The notes under the pieces were generated by a model, which worked only from the letters and a program-made list of their open reading frames with translations, did not search any database and was not told the origin of the DNA. Both the position numbers and the translations under genes were made by a program. 64,000 nucleotides of DNA from Streptococcus mitis (GTDB lineage Bacteria; Bacillota; Bacilli; Lactobacillales; Streptococcaceae). The stretch spans positions 62,001-126,000 of the forward strand of contig NZ_NCVK01000058.1 of assembly GCF_002096845.1 (NCBI RefSeq), in the 5' to 3' direction. Shown here in pieces: positions 46,861-55,168 of this stretch (within the stretch, counting starts at the first letter, position 1; each line of letters starts with the position of its first letter).

Positions 46861-48333
46861 ATGGAAAAACAGAAAACATTTTTTGGACATCCTATGGGCT
46901 TGTCCACCCTCTTCTTTACAGAAATGTGGGAACGCTTTTCTTACTATGGAATGCGAGCTATCCTACTTTACTATATGTACTATAGTGTGCAAGATGGTGG
47001 ATTGGGAATGGATAAGACCACAGCTGCATCGGTTATGGCGATTTATGGCTCGCTGGTATTTTTGTCCTCGGTTATCGGTGGTTTTGTCAGTGACCGTATT
47101 TTAGGAAGTCGTAAGACTGTCTTTTACGGTGGGATTCTGATTATGCTAGGGCATATTGCTTTGGCAACACCTTTTGGACAAGTGGCTCTCTATCTTTCTA
47201 TTGCTTTGATTATCTTTGGTACTGGATTTTTAAAACCCAATATCTCAGATATGGTGGGGGGAATTTATGAGAAAGAGGATGATAGACGGGATGCAGGTTT
47301 TAGTATCTTTGTCTTTGGTATTAACTTAGGTGCCTTCGTTGCCCCTTATCTAGTGGGTTATCTAGGTCAGGAAGTCAATTTCCATCTAGGTTTCTCATTA
47401 GCTGCTATTGGGATGTTCTTTGGTCTAGTGAAGTATGTTTTGGATGGGAAGAAATACCTGCCTGAATCAAGTCTTTACCCCACTGATCCACTTTCACAGA
47501 AGGACCAGCAGACCTTGATTAAACGCTTGCTGATTACACTTGTCATGGTTATTCTGGTGGTTATAGGTTTAGTCTTTACTCACCAGTTTAACGTGGATAT
47601 GATTGTTAATATCTTTACAGTGATTGCGGTAATCATTCCAATCTACTATTTCTTTAAGATTTTATCTAGTCAGAAAATAACTGCCACTGAAAGATCTCGA
47701 GTATTTGCCTACATTCCTCTATTTATCGCTGGAGTACTCTTCTGGTCTATTGAGGAGCAGGGTTCTGTTGTTCTCGCTCTATTTGCGGATGATCAAACTC
47801 AACTTTACTTTAATGTATTTGGGAATCAGATTCATTTTCCATCTAGCTTTTTCCAAAGTATCAATCCCCTTTTCATTATGATTTATGTGCCGATTTTTGC
47901 GTGGTTGTGGGGGAAAATGGGTAAAAAGCAACCATCCTCCGCTAAGAAATTTGCTTACGGTTTATTTGCGGCGGGTTTATCCTTCTTGTGGATGATGTTA
48001 CCAGGGATGTTCTTTGGGACAGATGTTAAGGTCAGTCCTTTCTGGTTGATTATGAGTTGGGCTATTGTGATTGTGGGTGAAATGTTGATTTCGCCGATTG
48101 GTCTATCAGTCACTAATAAGCTAGCACCAAAGTCCTTCCAAGCACAAATGATGTCTATCTGGTTCTTGAGTAATGCAGCTGCCCAAGCTATCAATGCTCA
48201 AATTGTAAAATTTTATACAAGCGAAACTGAAGTAGCTTACTATGGAATTGTTGGAGGAATTACGATTGTATTCGGTATTATCCTACTCTTCTACGTTCCA
48301 CGTATTGAAAAACTAATGTCTGGTATCAAATAG
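46861..48333 (+). CDS. dtpT: Proton-dependent oligopeptide transporter (POT family)
   Basis: A 490-residue transporter with 12 to 14 hydrophobic segments that takes up di- and tripeptides with protons. Family signatures are seen: TEMWERFSYYGMRAILLYYM (E-x-x-E-R-F-x-Y-Y-G) at residue 20, GGFVSDRILGSRKT near residue 75 and FSIFVFGINLGAFVAPYLVGY near residue 150. ATG 46861 follows TTAAAGGAGAATATAT. TTGACA at 46802-46807 may be the -35. It stands alone between the sugar cluster and a BOX element. Confidence 0.92.
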   Translation: MEKQKTFFGHPMGLSTLFFTEMWERFSYYGMRAILLYYMYYSVQDGGLGMDKTTAASVMAIYGSLVFLSSVIGGFVSDRILGSRKTVFYGGILIMLGHIALATPFGQVALYLSIALIIFGTGFLKPNISDMVGGIYEKEDDRRDAGFSIFVFGINLGAFVAPYLVGYLGQEVNFHLGFSLAAIGMFFGLVKYVLDGKKYLPESSLYPTDPLSQKDQQTLIKRLLITLVMVILVVIGLVFTHQFNVDMIVNIFTVIAVIIPIYYFFKILSSQKITATERSRVFAYIPLFIAGVLFWSIEEQGSVVLALFADDQTQLYFNVFGNQIHFPSSFFQSINPLFIMIYVPIFAWLWGKMGKKQPSSAKKFAYGLFAAGLSFLWMMLPGMFFGTDVKVSPFWLIMSWAIVIVGEMLISPIGLSVTNKLAPKSFQAQMMSIWFLSNAAAQAINAQIVKFYTSETEVAYYGIVGGITIVFGIILLFYVPRIEKLMSGIK

Positions 48334-48436
48334 AGAAAAACTGGAATTTCTGTAGGGATTTTAAAAGTTAGATCAATTATTTATTCAAAGGATTTAGTTC
48401 TGTATTGTATAGGGCTAGGTCCTTTTAGTTTGATTA

Positions 48437-48588
48437 ATACTCTTCGAAAATCAAATTCAAACCGCGTCAACGTCGCCTTGCCGTATATATGTGACTGACT
48501 TCGTCAGTCTTATCTACAACCTCAAAACAGTGTTTTGAGCAACCTGTGGCTAGTTTCCTAGTTTGCTCTTTGATTTTCATTGAGTATA
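48437..48588 (+). repeat. BOX element, complete A-B-C
   Basis: Begins ATACTCTTCGAAAATCAAAT (boxA). It continues with CGTCAACGTCGCCTTGCCGTA, read in pieces, and then the boxB stem GACTGACTTCGTCAGTC and CAAAACAGTGTTTTGAG. It ends with boxC GATTTTCATTGAGTATA. About 152 bases; the only full-length copy in the window. It lies just upstream of the hdiR promoter. Confidence 0.92.
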
Positions 48589-48614
48589 AAACTCACGATG
48601 TTTCTGTTTTTCCT

Positions 48615-48645
48615 AGTGGACATTTGTCTACTTTTTTTATATAAT
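48615..48645 (+). promoter_or_regulatory. hdiR-umuC promoter with palindromic operator, copy 2
   Basis: AGTGGACA-TT-TGTCTACT (48615-48632; one mismatch in eight) covers the -35 TGGACA (48617-48622). TATAAT follows at 48640-48645 after 17 bases that include a T7 run. The identical layout at 33729-33758 supports this as the binding site of the HdiR-like repressor. Confidence 0.78.
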
Positions 48646-48750
48646 AAAACTAAACTATATTGGTTGAATTTTAAAAATATGGCTTCAAGTATCGATTAGT
48701 CTTTCTAAGGGAGATAATGTCCATTAAAGTATCATAATAGGAGGTGAAGT

Positions 48751-49437
48751 ATGTATCAGCCAGAAAAATTAAAGGCTCGTAGGAAAGAGTTAAAACTGAC
48801 ACAGAAGGAAATTGCAGAGCAACTTGGGATTAGTTTCCAGGCTTACTCAGCTTGGGAACGTGGGATAAAAGAACCGTCTAAGGAGAAGGTAGCCCAGCTA
48901 GAGAATATTTTAAAAGTACCAAAAGGATATTTTACTCAGATCGAGATTGTCCGTCTCTACCATAGTCTCTCCAAGCAAGGGCAGGAGAAGGTTGTTCTCT
49001 ATGCTCGCAACCTATCTCAAGAGGAGCAAGCCCAAAAAGTAACAGCTATTCCAGAGCGTCTCTACGAGTACCGTGTTTATGAACGCATGTCAGCAGGGAT
49101 TGGGGCTTCGGTCTACGATGATCAGAATTTTGATACGGTTTACTTTAATGAGGAGTTGGCTCATGATTTTGCGTCATGGGTGTCTGGGGACTCCATGGAA
49201 CCTAAATACCAAAATGGTTCAGTAGCTCTGATTCGAGAGACAGGATTTGACTATGATGGGGCGGTTTATGCAGTGGTTTGCAACAACCAGACCTATATCA
49301 AACGGGTTTATCGAGAGGAAGATGGCTTGCGTCTAGTCTCTATCAATCCTAAATACAAGGACATTTTCATCTCCTATGAGGAAGATCCTCGGATTGTGGG
49401 GATTATCGTTGGGAACTTTGTGCCGATGGAGGGCTAG
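48751..49437 (+). CDS. hdiR: HdiR-like LexA-type self-cleaving repressor
   Basis: A 228-residue regulator. Residues 1-60 form an XRE helix-turn-helix (LKLTQKEIAEQL, then SFQAYSAWERGIKEPSK). Residues about 105-225 form an S24 peptidase domain. A likely cleavage site is Ala-115/Gly-116 in RMSAGIG, with catalytic Ser-148 in SGDSMEP and Lys-184 in TYIKRV. The spacings between these (33 and 36 residues) are close to those of E. coli LexA. It should repress its own operon until RecA filaments trigger self-cleavage after DNA damage. Streptococci lack classical LexA, and HdiR takes part of its role in relatives. The four bases to umuC and the shared promoter show one operon. The symbol is by analogy with Lactococcus and S. 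uberis. Confidence 0.88.
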   Translation: MYQPEKLKARRKELKLTQKEIAEQLGISFQAYSAWERGIKEPSKEKVAQLENILKVPKGYFTQIEIVRLYHSLSKQGQEKVVLYARNLSQEEQAQKVTAIPERLYEYRVYERMSAGIGASVYDDQNFDTVYFNEELAHDFASWVSGDSMEPKYQNGSVALIRETGFDYDGAVYAVVCNNQTYIKRVYREEDGLRLVSINPKYKDIFISYEEDPRIVGIIVGNFVPMEG

Positions 49438-49440
49438 CCT

Positions 49441-50856
49441 ATGGGCTACTTTGATTATTCCCGAGAGTCTAAAAGTGACATCGCCTTTGTCGATATGAAA
49501 TCCTTTTATGCCAGTGTTGAGTGTGTGAAAAGGGGCTTGCATCCGCTGAAAACCTCGCTTTGTGTCATGAGTCGCGCGGATAATTCAACTGGTCTTATCC
49601 TAGCCTCCTCTCCCATGTTTAAGAAGATTTTTGGCAAGTCAAATGTTGGTCGAGCCTATGATCTGCCCTTTGATATCAAGACCCGCAAATTTTCCTATTA
49701 CAATGCTCGAAAGCAAGGACTACCTACCGACTCAGACTATGTTCGTTACATCGAAGATTGGGCTCAAGTGACCTTGATTGTGCCACCTAGGATGGATGAG
49801 TACATCGCAGTCAATATGGAAATCCAGCGAATCTTTCAAAACTATGGCAGTCCAGATGATATTTATCCTTACTCTATTGATGAGGGCTTTATTGACCTGA
49901 CTAGTTCGCTCAACTATTTCATCCCAGATAAGAGTCTCTCTCGCAAAGACAAGCTGGATATGCTTTCTGCTCGTATGCAGAGGGATATTTGGAGGCAGAC
50001 AGGGATCTACTCTACAGTGGGCATGTCAAATGCCAATCCTTTACTGGCCAAGTTGGCTCTGGATAATGAAGCCAAGCACACTCCGACCATGAGGGCCAAC
50101 TGGTCTTACCAGGATGTGGAAGAGAAGGTCTGGTCCATTCCCAAGATGACGGATTTTTGGGGGATTGGCAGGCGGATGGAGAAACGCTTGAATGCCTTGG
50201 GGATTTGTTCCATCAAAGAATTGGCTACCAGCAATCCAGACCAGCTACAGAAAGTTCTCGGTCAGGCTGGTCTGCGTTTGTGGTTTCATGCTAACGGGAT
50301 TGATGAGAGTAATGTTCATAAGCCCTATAAAGCTAAGTCCCAAGGTTTGGGAAATTCTCAAATCCTACCTAGAGACTACGTGAAGCTACGGGATATTGAA
50401 ATTATTCTTCGAGAAATGGCGGAGCAGGTGGCTATTAGATTGAGAAGGTCTGGAAAGAAAACAACCCTTGTCTCTATCTATGTCGGTTTCTCTAAACAGG
50501 AAGTTAGGCCGTCTATTCACACACAAATGAAGGTCGAACCGACCAATAATACAGCTGTCTTAACAGATCATGTTTTGAAGTTATTTTATAATAAATACAC
50601 TTCTGGAGCGGTCAGAAGTGTCGGAGTCAACTATTCAGGCTTTGTGGATGAGTCCTTTAGCTTGATTTCCCTCTTTGATGATGTTGACAAGTTAGAAAAA
50701 GAAGAAAGGCTCCAGACGGCCATTGACTCCATTCGGGAACAATTTGGTTTTACTTCTCTTTTAAGAGCCAATGCACTGGAAGAAGCCTCTAGGAGTCTTG
50801 CCAGAAGCAAGCTGATTGGGGGACATTCTGCTGGAGGATTAGATGGATTACAATGA
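49441..50856 (+). CDS. umuC: UmuC-like Y-family DNA polymerase
   Basis: A 471-residue error-prone translesion polymerase. The catalytic carboxylates lie in IAFVDMKSFYASVECVKRG near residue 18 and YSIDEGFIDLT near residue 145. The thumb has FWGIGRRMEKRLNALGI (helix-hairpin-helix), and the little-finger domain follows. This is the longer UmuC/ImpB type, distinct from the dinB gene at 8.4 kb. No umuD partner is encoded; in this gram-positive cassette type the polymerase is thought to act without one. Expression follows HdiR cleavage and would give damage-induced mutagenesis. It overlaps the next gene by four bases. Confidence 0.93.
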   Translation: MGYFDYSRESKSDIAFVDMKSFYASVECVKRGLHPLKTSLCVMSRADNSTGLILASSPMFKKIFGKSNVGRAYDLPFDIKTRKFSYYNARKQGLPTDSDYVRYIEDWAQVTLIVPPRMDEYIAVNMEIQRIFQNYGSPDDIYPYSIDEGFIDLTSSLNYFIPDKSLSRKDKLDMLSARMQRDIWRQTGIYSTVGMSNANPLLAKLALDNEAKHTPTMRANWSYQDVEEKVWSIPKMTDFWGIGRRMEKRLNALGICSIKELATSNPDQLQKVLGQAGLRLWFHANGIDESNVHKPYKAKSQGLGNSQILPRDYVKLRDIEIILREMAEQVAIRLRRSGKKTTLVSIYVGFSKQEVRPSIHTQMKVEPTNNTAVLTDHVLKLFYNKYTSGAVRSVGVNYSGFVDESFSLISLFDDVDKLEKEERLQTAIDSIREQFGFTSLLRANALEEASRSLARSKLIGGHSAGGLDGLQ

Positions 50857-51215
50857 TTGATCGTTCTTATTTACCTTTTCAATCTGCGCGAGATTATCAA
50901 GATCCAGGTATGCAGAAGTGGATGGGATTTTACCTCTCAGAACACACCAGTTCGCTCAGTGCAGAAAAAAACCGTGTTGATTTTTCGATAGATTTGGACC
51001 CAGTTGAGAAACTACATTTACTTTCTCAGCTTTATGTTGGTCAACTTAAGGGAAGTTTTGTGGTAAAGGAAAAGAAGCAGAAGGCGACTATCATCGGTGT
51101 GGTGAGAGAGTTATCACCTCAGACTCTATCTATTAGGACAAACGAGGGATATAGGTTGATAGAGGTTGCAGATATCCTAGAAATTCGGCTGTGGGAGGAG
51201 GGAGTTTATGACTAG
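50853..51215 (+). CDS. YolD-like protein of the SOS-mutagenesis cassette
   Basis: A 120-residue soluble protein, its ATG overlapping the umuC stop (ATGATTG). The segment DPGMQKWMGFYLSEHTSSL matches the YolD-like signature (G-M-x-K-W-x-P-F), a family usually linked to Y-family polymerases and thought to modulate them. The second half (TIIGVVRELSPQTLSIRTNE) looks like a small SH3-like beta barrel. Position in the hdiR-umuC operon fits an accessory role in translesion synthesis; mechanism is unknown. Confidence 0.78.
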   Translation: MIDRSYLPFQSARDYQDPGMQKWMGFYLSEHTSSLSAEKNRVDFSIDLDPVEKLHLLSQLYVGQLKGSFVVKEKKQKATIIGVVRELSPQTLSIRTNEGYRLIEVADILEIRLWEEGVYD

Positions 51216-51501
51216 AAAAGAGCTGTATGAAAACAAACTGCAGATGGATTATTTTTCAGATGACTATATTCGTTTTGAAGAGGACTTCTACAAGTATTCA
51301 GCTATGGATGTACCATTGACATTCCTCACTGATGATATACTCAGAGAAATGGCCATGAGCCAAAAGAACTATTTCAAACTCAATAAGGAGAATAGCAAAG
51401 ACGGACGAGATTACTATTTCTGCTTCAAAATTGAAATGAGCGATGAAAGTAAGATGGTTAAGAAGTATCAGTATTTGAAGGTGTTTACTCAGATGCTATA
51501 A
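51208..51501 (+). CDS. DUF5960 family protein, last gene of the SOS cassette
   Basis: A 97-residue acidic soluble protein overlapping the previous gene by eight bases. From FSDDYIRFEEDFYKYSAMDV onward it matches the streptococcal DUF5960 family as I recall it. Function is unknown. A diverged, 5'-truncated copy lies at 54778-55026 beyond the restriction-modification module. The two share 30 identical bases at the truncation point and roughly 70-75% identity thereafter. The last residues (DESKMVKKYQYLKVFTQML) differ from those of the relic. Confidence 0.78.
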   Translation: MTRKELYENKLQMDYFSDDYIRFEEDFYKYSAMDVPLTFLTDDILREMAMSQKNYFKLNKENSKDGRDYYFCFKIEMSDESKMVKKYQYLKVFTQML

Positions 51502-51627
51502 AAGAGAATTTTTACGTTGTTAAAGAAATTCAATTTCTGGTATAATGGGAGAAACACAGATTTCTCTTAAGTACTCGAAAAAATTAAAATTGAAATCTAA
51601 AATACAGCTTATGAATTGGAGAAAATC

Positions 51628-52611
51628 ATGAATTATGTTGAACTTTTTTCGGGAGCAGGAGGATTAGGCTTAGGATTTGAAGAAGCTGGTTTTAAGAATG
51701 TATTTGCGGTAGAATATGATCCACAAATCTCTAAAACTTATCAAAGAAATTTCCCTCAAAACAAATTGATTGTAGCTGATATTAAAACTCTTAACGATGA
51801 GGAAATTTTGAAACTTTCTGAAGGGAAAAAGATTGATGTTGTTATTGGTGGTCCGCCCTGTCAAGGATTTAGTCTTGCGGGCAACATCGGTCGAACTTTC
51901 GTTGAGGACGAGCGAAACTATTTATTTAAAGAATTTGTCAGAGTTGTATCCTTTCTGAAACCTTCGGTCTTTGTAATGGAGAATGTTGCACGTATGGCAA
52001 GTCATAATAAAGGTAAAACAATTGAAGAAGTAAAGAAATCATTTGAGGACATTGGATATGAAGTCCAGTATCAAGTTCTTCAGGCTGCAGATTATGGAGT
52101 TCCTCAAAAAAGACAAAGAATTTTTGTTGTAGGAACACTAGGACAAGACTTCTTTTATCCAGAAAAAACTTTGTCTGATTATATGACCGTGAAAGAAGCT
52201 ATTGATGATTTACCTCCGTTACAAAGTGGAGAAGAGAGTGAAGTTCCCAATCATTTTGCTATGAAACATAGTCAGCAAATGCTTGAAAAAATGTCTTATG
52301 TTAAAGATGGCGGAGACCGAAATAGTATTCCAATTGAAATTCGGCCGAAATCTGGAGATATCAGAAAATACATCCGTTATGACAGTAATCAACCTGCTGT
52401 TACAGTAACTGGAGATATGAGAAAGGTTTTTCACTACAATCAAAACCGAGCCTTAACACCTAGAGAGTTAGCACGTTTACAAAGCTTTCCAGATGAATTT
52501 GTTTTTGAAGGTAGCAGTATAAACATTCAACAACAAATTGGTAATGCAGTTCCACCCAAATTAAGCTATGCAATTGCAACTGAGGTAAAAAGAAGTTTAG
52601 AGGAGAAATAA
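51628..52611 (+). CDS. DNA C5-cytosine methyltransferase of a type II restriction-modification module
   Basis: A 327-residue methyltransferase with the full motif order of the C5 class. Motif I is ELFSGAGGLGLGFEEAG. Motif IV is IGGPPCQGFSLAG with the catalytic cysteine. Motif VI is FVMENVARM, motif VIII is QKRQRIFVVG, and motif X is QQIGNAVPP. A short target-recognition region lies between VIII and IX. The ATG at 51628 follows TTGGAGA, and a TTG at 51616 is rejected. It starts the three-gene module, with one base to the next gene. It is AT-rich compared with the preceding SOS genes, which suggests separate acquisition. It would protect one strand of the site from the HNH endonuclease. Confidence 0.93.
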   Translation: MNYVELFSGAGGLGLGFEEAGFKNVFAVEYDPQISKTYQRNFPQNKLIVADIKTLNDEEILKLSEGKKIDVVIGGPPCQGFSLAGNIGRTFVEDERNYLFKEFVRVVSFLKPSVFVMENVARMASHNKGKTIEEVKKSFEDIGYEVQYQVLQAADYGVPQKRQRIFVVGTLGQDFFYPEKTLSDYMTVKEAIDDLPPLQSGEESEVPNHFAMKHSQQMLEKMSYVKDGGDRNSIPIEIRPKSGDIRKYIRYDSNQPAVTVTGDMRKVFHYNQNRALTPRELARLQSFPDEFVFEGSSINIQQQIGNAVPPKLSYAIATEVKRSLEEK

Positions 52612-52612
52612 A

Positions 52613-53620
52613 GTGACTACAAAATATCCAAAAGTTAATTACATTGGTAATAAAGAAAAATTAGTTACTTGGCTCGTTGATAACTTTCCGATTGAGGGTG
52701 GAATAGTATTAGATGCTTTTTCTGGTGGTTGCTCTGTTTCTTATGAATTAAAAAAAAGAGGCTATGAAGTCATTACAAATGATGTCTTGTATTCGTCTTT
52801 TGTAGTGGCAAAATCTATTATTGAGAATAAAGATGAGCAGTTAGATGAAGAAGAGATAAAAAAAGTATTATCTATTCAGATTACTTCAGAAGTTCGTGAA
52901 CAATACTCTTGGATTGAGAATAAATTATATTTCCCAGAGGAAGTTGATGAGTTAGCAAAGTTAGTAGAATATTCAAAGTCTTTAGATGGCAATAAGAAAT
53001 ACATTATGCAATCACTGATTCGTCGTGCAATGATTAGAAAACTGCCCTATTCACGAATGAATGTTCCGTGGAATAATATCGTTAAATTAAGAGATGAGGA
53101 TTATTCCTATGAGAAATACGGGCGTCGTAGAGCATATCACAATGTTCCGTTTTCACAACATATTCTTGAAAATCTTTCATCATACAATGCTTCAGTTTTT
53201 GATAATGGATTAAATAATACCTCACATCAAGAAGATATTCTGAAACTTGCTGACACCATCAAACCAGTTGATTTAGTATATTTAGATCCACCTTATCCTG
53301 GTACTATGAATAAGTACGAATCCTTTTATGGATCCTTTGACAGACTATTTGGTAAGGAAATTAGTTATATAGATTTAACTAAGAGAGAAACATTTTTAGA
53401 ATCAATCCTAAAGATAGTCTCTTCTTTCAAAAATAAAACTAAATATTTAGTCCTGAGTCTCAATTCTAATTCTACACCTAGTATCTCTGAAATTTCTCAA
53501 GCTTTTAGTGATTTCGGAAACGTAGAAGTAATTGAAAGAAAACATAATTACCAGGTAAGTGGAAAGAAGAATAAAAACAATAACTTTGAACAGATGCTAA
53601 TTTTAAAATTTGATAATTAG
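52613..53620 (+). CDS. DNA adenine methyltransferase (Dam-like, alpha class)
   Basis: A 335-residue methyltransferase beginning with GTG at 52613 after GGAGAAATAA. NYIGNKEKLVTWLVDNFP near the start is the motif X region. VLDAFSGGCSVSYELKKRGY is motif I (D-x-F-x-G-x), and VDLVYLDPPYPGTMNKYESF is motif IV (D-P-P-Y, for N6-adenine). The order X, I, then target domain, then IV marks the alpha class, like Dam and M.DpnII. Being paired with a C5 enzyme suggests an asymmetric recognition site whose two strands need different modifications. It ends ten bases before the endonuclease ATG. Confidence 0.9.
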   Translation: MTTKYPKVNYIGNKEKLVTWLVDNFPIEGGIVLDAFSGGCSVSYELKKRGYEVITNDVLYSSFVVAKSIIENKDEQLDEEEIKKVLSIQITSEVREQYSWIENKLYFPEEVDELAKLVEYSKSLDGNKKYIMQSLIRRAMIRKLPYSRMNVPWNNIVKLRDEDYSYEKYGRRRAYHNVPFSQHILENLSSYNASVFDNGLNNTSHQEDILKLADTIKPVDLVYLDPPYPGTMNKYESFYGSFDRLFGKEISYIDLTKRETFLESILKIVSSFKNKTKYLVLSLNSNSTPSISEISQAFSDFGNVEVIERKHNYQVSGKKNKNNNFEQMLILKFDN

Positions 53621-53630
53621 GAGATTGTAT

Positions 53631-54770
53631 ATGAAAATAGGTCATTCTAAGAAAGCGGCTCAAAATCAACAGTATGAAGATTATTGGAAGCTGACAGTTG
53701 AGTATAGTGATATAAATGGATCTCAATTTAAGGATACGCTAAGTATAATTATAAAATATATAGATTTACACCCAGAATTGCAAAATTCAGAATTAAGTAG
53801 TAAAGAAATATCTGCGAAATACAAAGAGCTTCAAAAGAGAATATACTCTGTATATCCTAAAAAAGATATGGCTTCAACAAGAAAATCAATTAACCAAATG
53901 GTTAAATTGGGTTTTGTAGAACCGTTTTTAAAAGGTTATCATCGACTAACTAAGAAATTTTTAAATGCTAATAATAACGATAAAAGAGCATTGATTTTTT
54001 CAGAGATATTTTATAAGTCAGCAAATTTTCAATCTTCAGTTACTAGAGATGAATCAGATGTAAGGCAGATAAATTTCTTCTTAATGACTTTGATGTACCA
54101 TCCTGAAAAAAGATTCAATAGAGATGAGATAGTTGCTCTAATGAGCACCGATATCAAATCATACTCACGAGGTTATTTAACTTATGATGAATTGAAATCA
54201 AAAGTGACTTTTGCTAAGGTCATTGATTTTCAAGGTAGAAAATACAATCAGATTGCTTATTTCTTCAACTTTTTACAGTATGTACCAGGGATTTCAGTGA
54301 GTAAGAAAAAAGATTCTGTTGTATATACAGAAGATGCAACAATCCAACTTAAAGATTCAATAAGTCTACGAAGAGATCCTACATTATTTAGGATTATGCG
54401 TGAAAACATTAAGCAAGAAAGTATTGAAAAATATGGTAAGGTTGTATGCTATCTAACTAAACAGGAGCTAAAAGGTCTAGTTGTTTCCCATATTGTTAGG
54501 TCAGCAGATGCTCTCCGAAATATGGATGTTGAAACAGCATATGACTATGAGAATGCTCTGTTATTGGAACCAAACTCTGATGCATATTTTGATAAACATG
54601 ATTTGACTTTTGTAGAAGAAGGAATACCAGTGTATGGTAATGATGTTTCAGAGGACTTTATTAAAGGTAAGCAAGGTATGAAGTTAGACGGCTTCATTTT
54701 GACAGAGAAGAGACTTGGATATCTTGTTGAGCATAGAAACAAATTTAATTCGAAAAACAACGTTCCTTAA
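53631..54770 (+). CDS. Probable HNH-family type II restriction endonuclease
   Basis: A 379-residue protein whose C-terminal part carries an HNH-like beta-beta-alpha motif. LVVSHIVRSADAL holds His-287, DYENALLLEPNSDAYFDKHDLTF holds Asn-308, and Asp-317/Asp-321 stand where the third His or Asp is found in HNH_2-type nucleases. The N-terminal 270 residues are basic, helical and unrecognised. Position right after two methyltransferases makes it the cognate endonuclease. The combination of C5 enzyme, N6-adenine enzyme and HNH endonuclease is that of HphI. The ATG at 53631 follows TTAGGAGATTG. An upstream TTG at 53610 is rejected. Confidence 0.78.
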   Translation: MKIGHSKKAAQNQQYEDYWKLTVEYSDINGSQFKDTLSIIIKYIDLHPELQNSELSSKEISAKYKELQKRIYSVYPKKDMASTRKSINQMVKLGFVEPFLKGYHRLTKKFLNANNNDKRALIFSEIFYKSANFQSSVTRDESDVRQINFFLMTLMYHPEKRFNRDEIVALMSTDIKSYSRGYLTYDELKSKVTFAKVIDFQGRKYNQIAYFFNFLQYVPGISVSKKKDSVVYTEDATIQLKDSISLRRDPTLFRIMRENIKQESIEKYGKVVCYLTKQELKGLVVSHIVRSADALRNMDVETAYDYENALLLEPNSDAYFDKHDLTFVEEGIPVYGNDVSEDFIKGKQGMKLDGFILTEKRLGYLVEHRNKFNSKNNVP

Positions 54771-54777
54771 TAAGTGA

Positions 54778-55026
54778 GGTTCAGATGACTATATTCGTTT
54801 TGAAGAGGATTTTCAAAAATACTCTGCCATGAACGTACCCTTGACTTTCTTGATTGATGACATCCTACGAACCATGGCGATGAATCAGAAAAACTACTTT
54901 GTCTTAAACAAGGAAAATGCCAAGGATGGGCGGGAGCATAGCTTTTATTTTAAGGTGGTAACGGAAAAAGCGTGTCCCAGAAATAGGACCTATACATACT
55001 CAGGGGTCAAGAATAGCAGTCAGTAG
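54778..55026 (+). pseudogene. 5'-truncated copy of the DUF5960 gene
   Basis: The frame opens right after the endonuclease stop and reads SDDYIRFEEDFQKYSAMNVP onward, aligning with residues from about 17 of the intact protein at 51208. It lacks the first 16 codons and any ribosome site. TTCAGATGACTATATTCGTT and the next ten bases are identical in both copies, and then they diverge. The end, RNRTYTYSGVKNSSQ, is not homologous. It is the right-hand scar of the restriction-modification insertion. Confidence 0.85.
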
Positions 55027-55112
55027 TGCCTTGTCTGCTATGAATGTATCATTTTTACAACACTTCATGGCTCATATCATGGGGTGTTTTTCTATTTAAG
55101 TCAAAGCCCATC

Positions 55113-55161
55113 AAAAAATCTCACTATTCATTAGGCTAAAGGAAACCTAATCATAGTGAGA
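55113..55161 (-). terminator. Terminator of the glutathione peroxidase operon
   Basis: CTCACTAT-TC-ATTAGG and CCTAAT-C-ATAGTGAG (55120-55160) form a long stem. On the minus strand it is followed by ATTTTTTGATG. Confidence 0.85.
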
Positions 55162-55168
55162 TTGTGAA

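Noticed and set aside
46829-47104. 91-codon frame overlapping the dtpT start
   Set aside because: It is an alternate frame over the POT transporter N-terminus, without its own start signal.
48751-51501. SOS cassette as part of an integrative element such as Tn5252
   Set aside because: No integrase, relaxase, conjugation gene or attachment repeat is present in the window, so it is treated as a chromosomal cassette.
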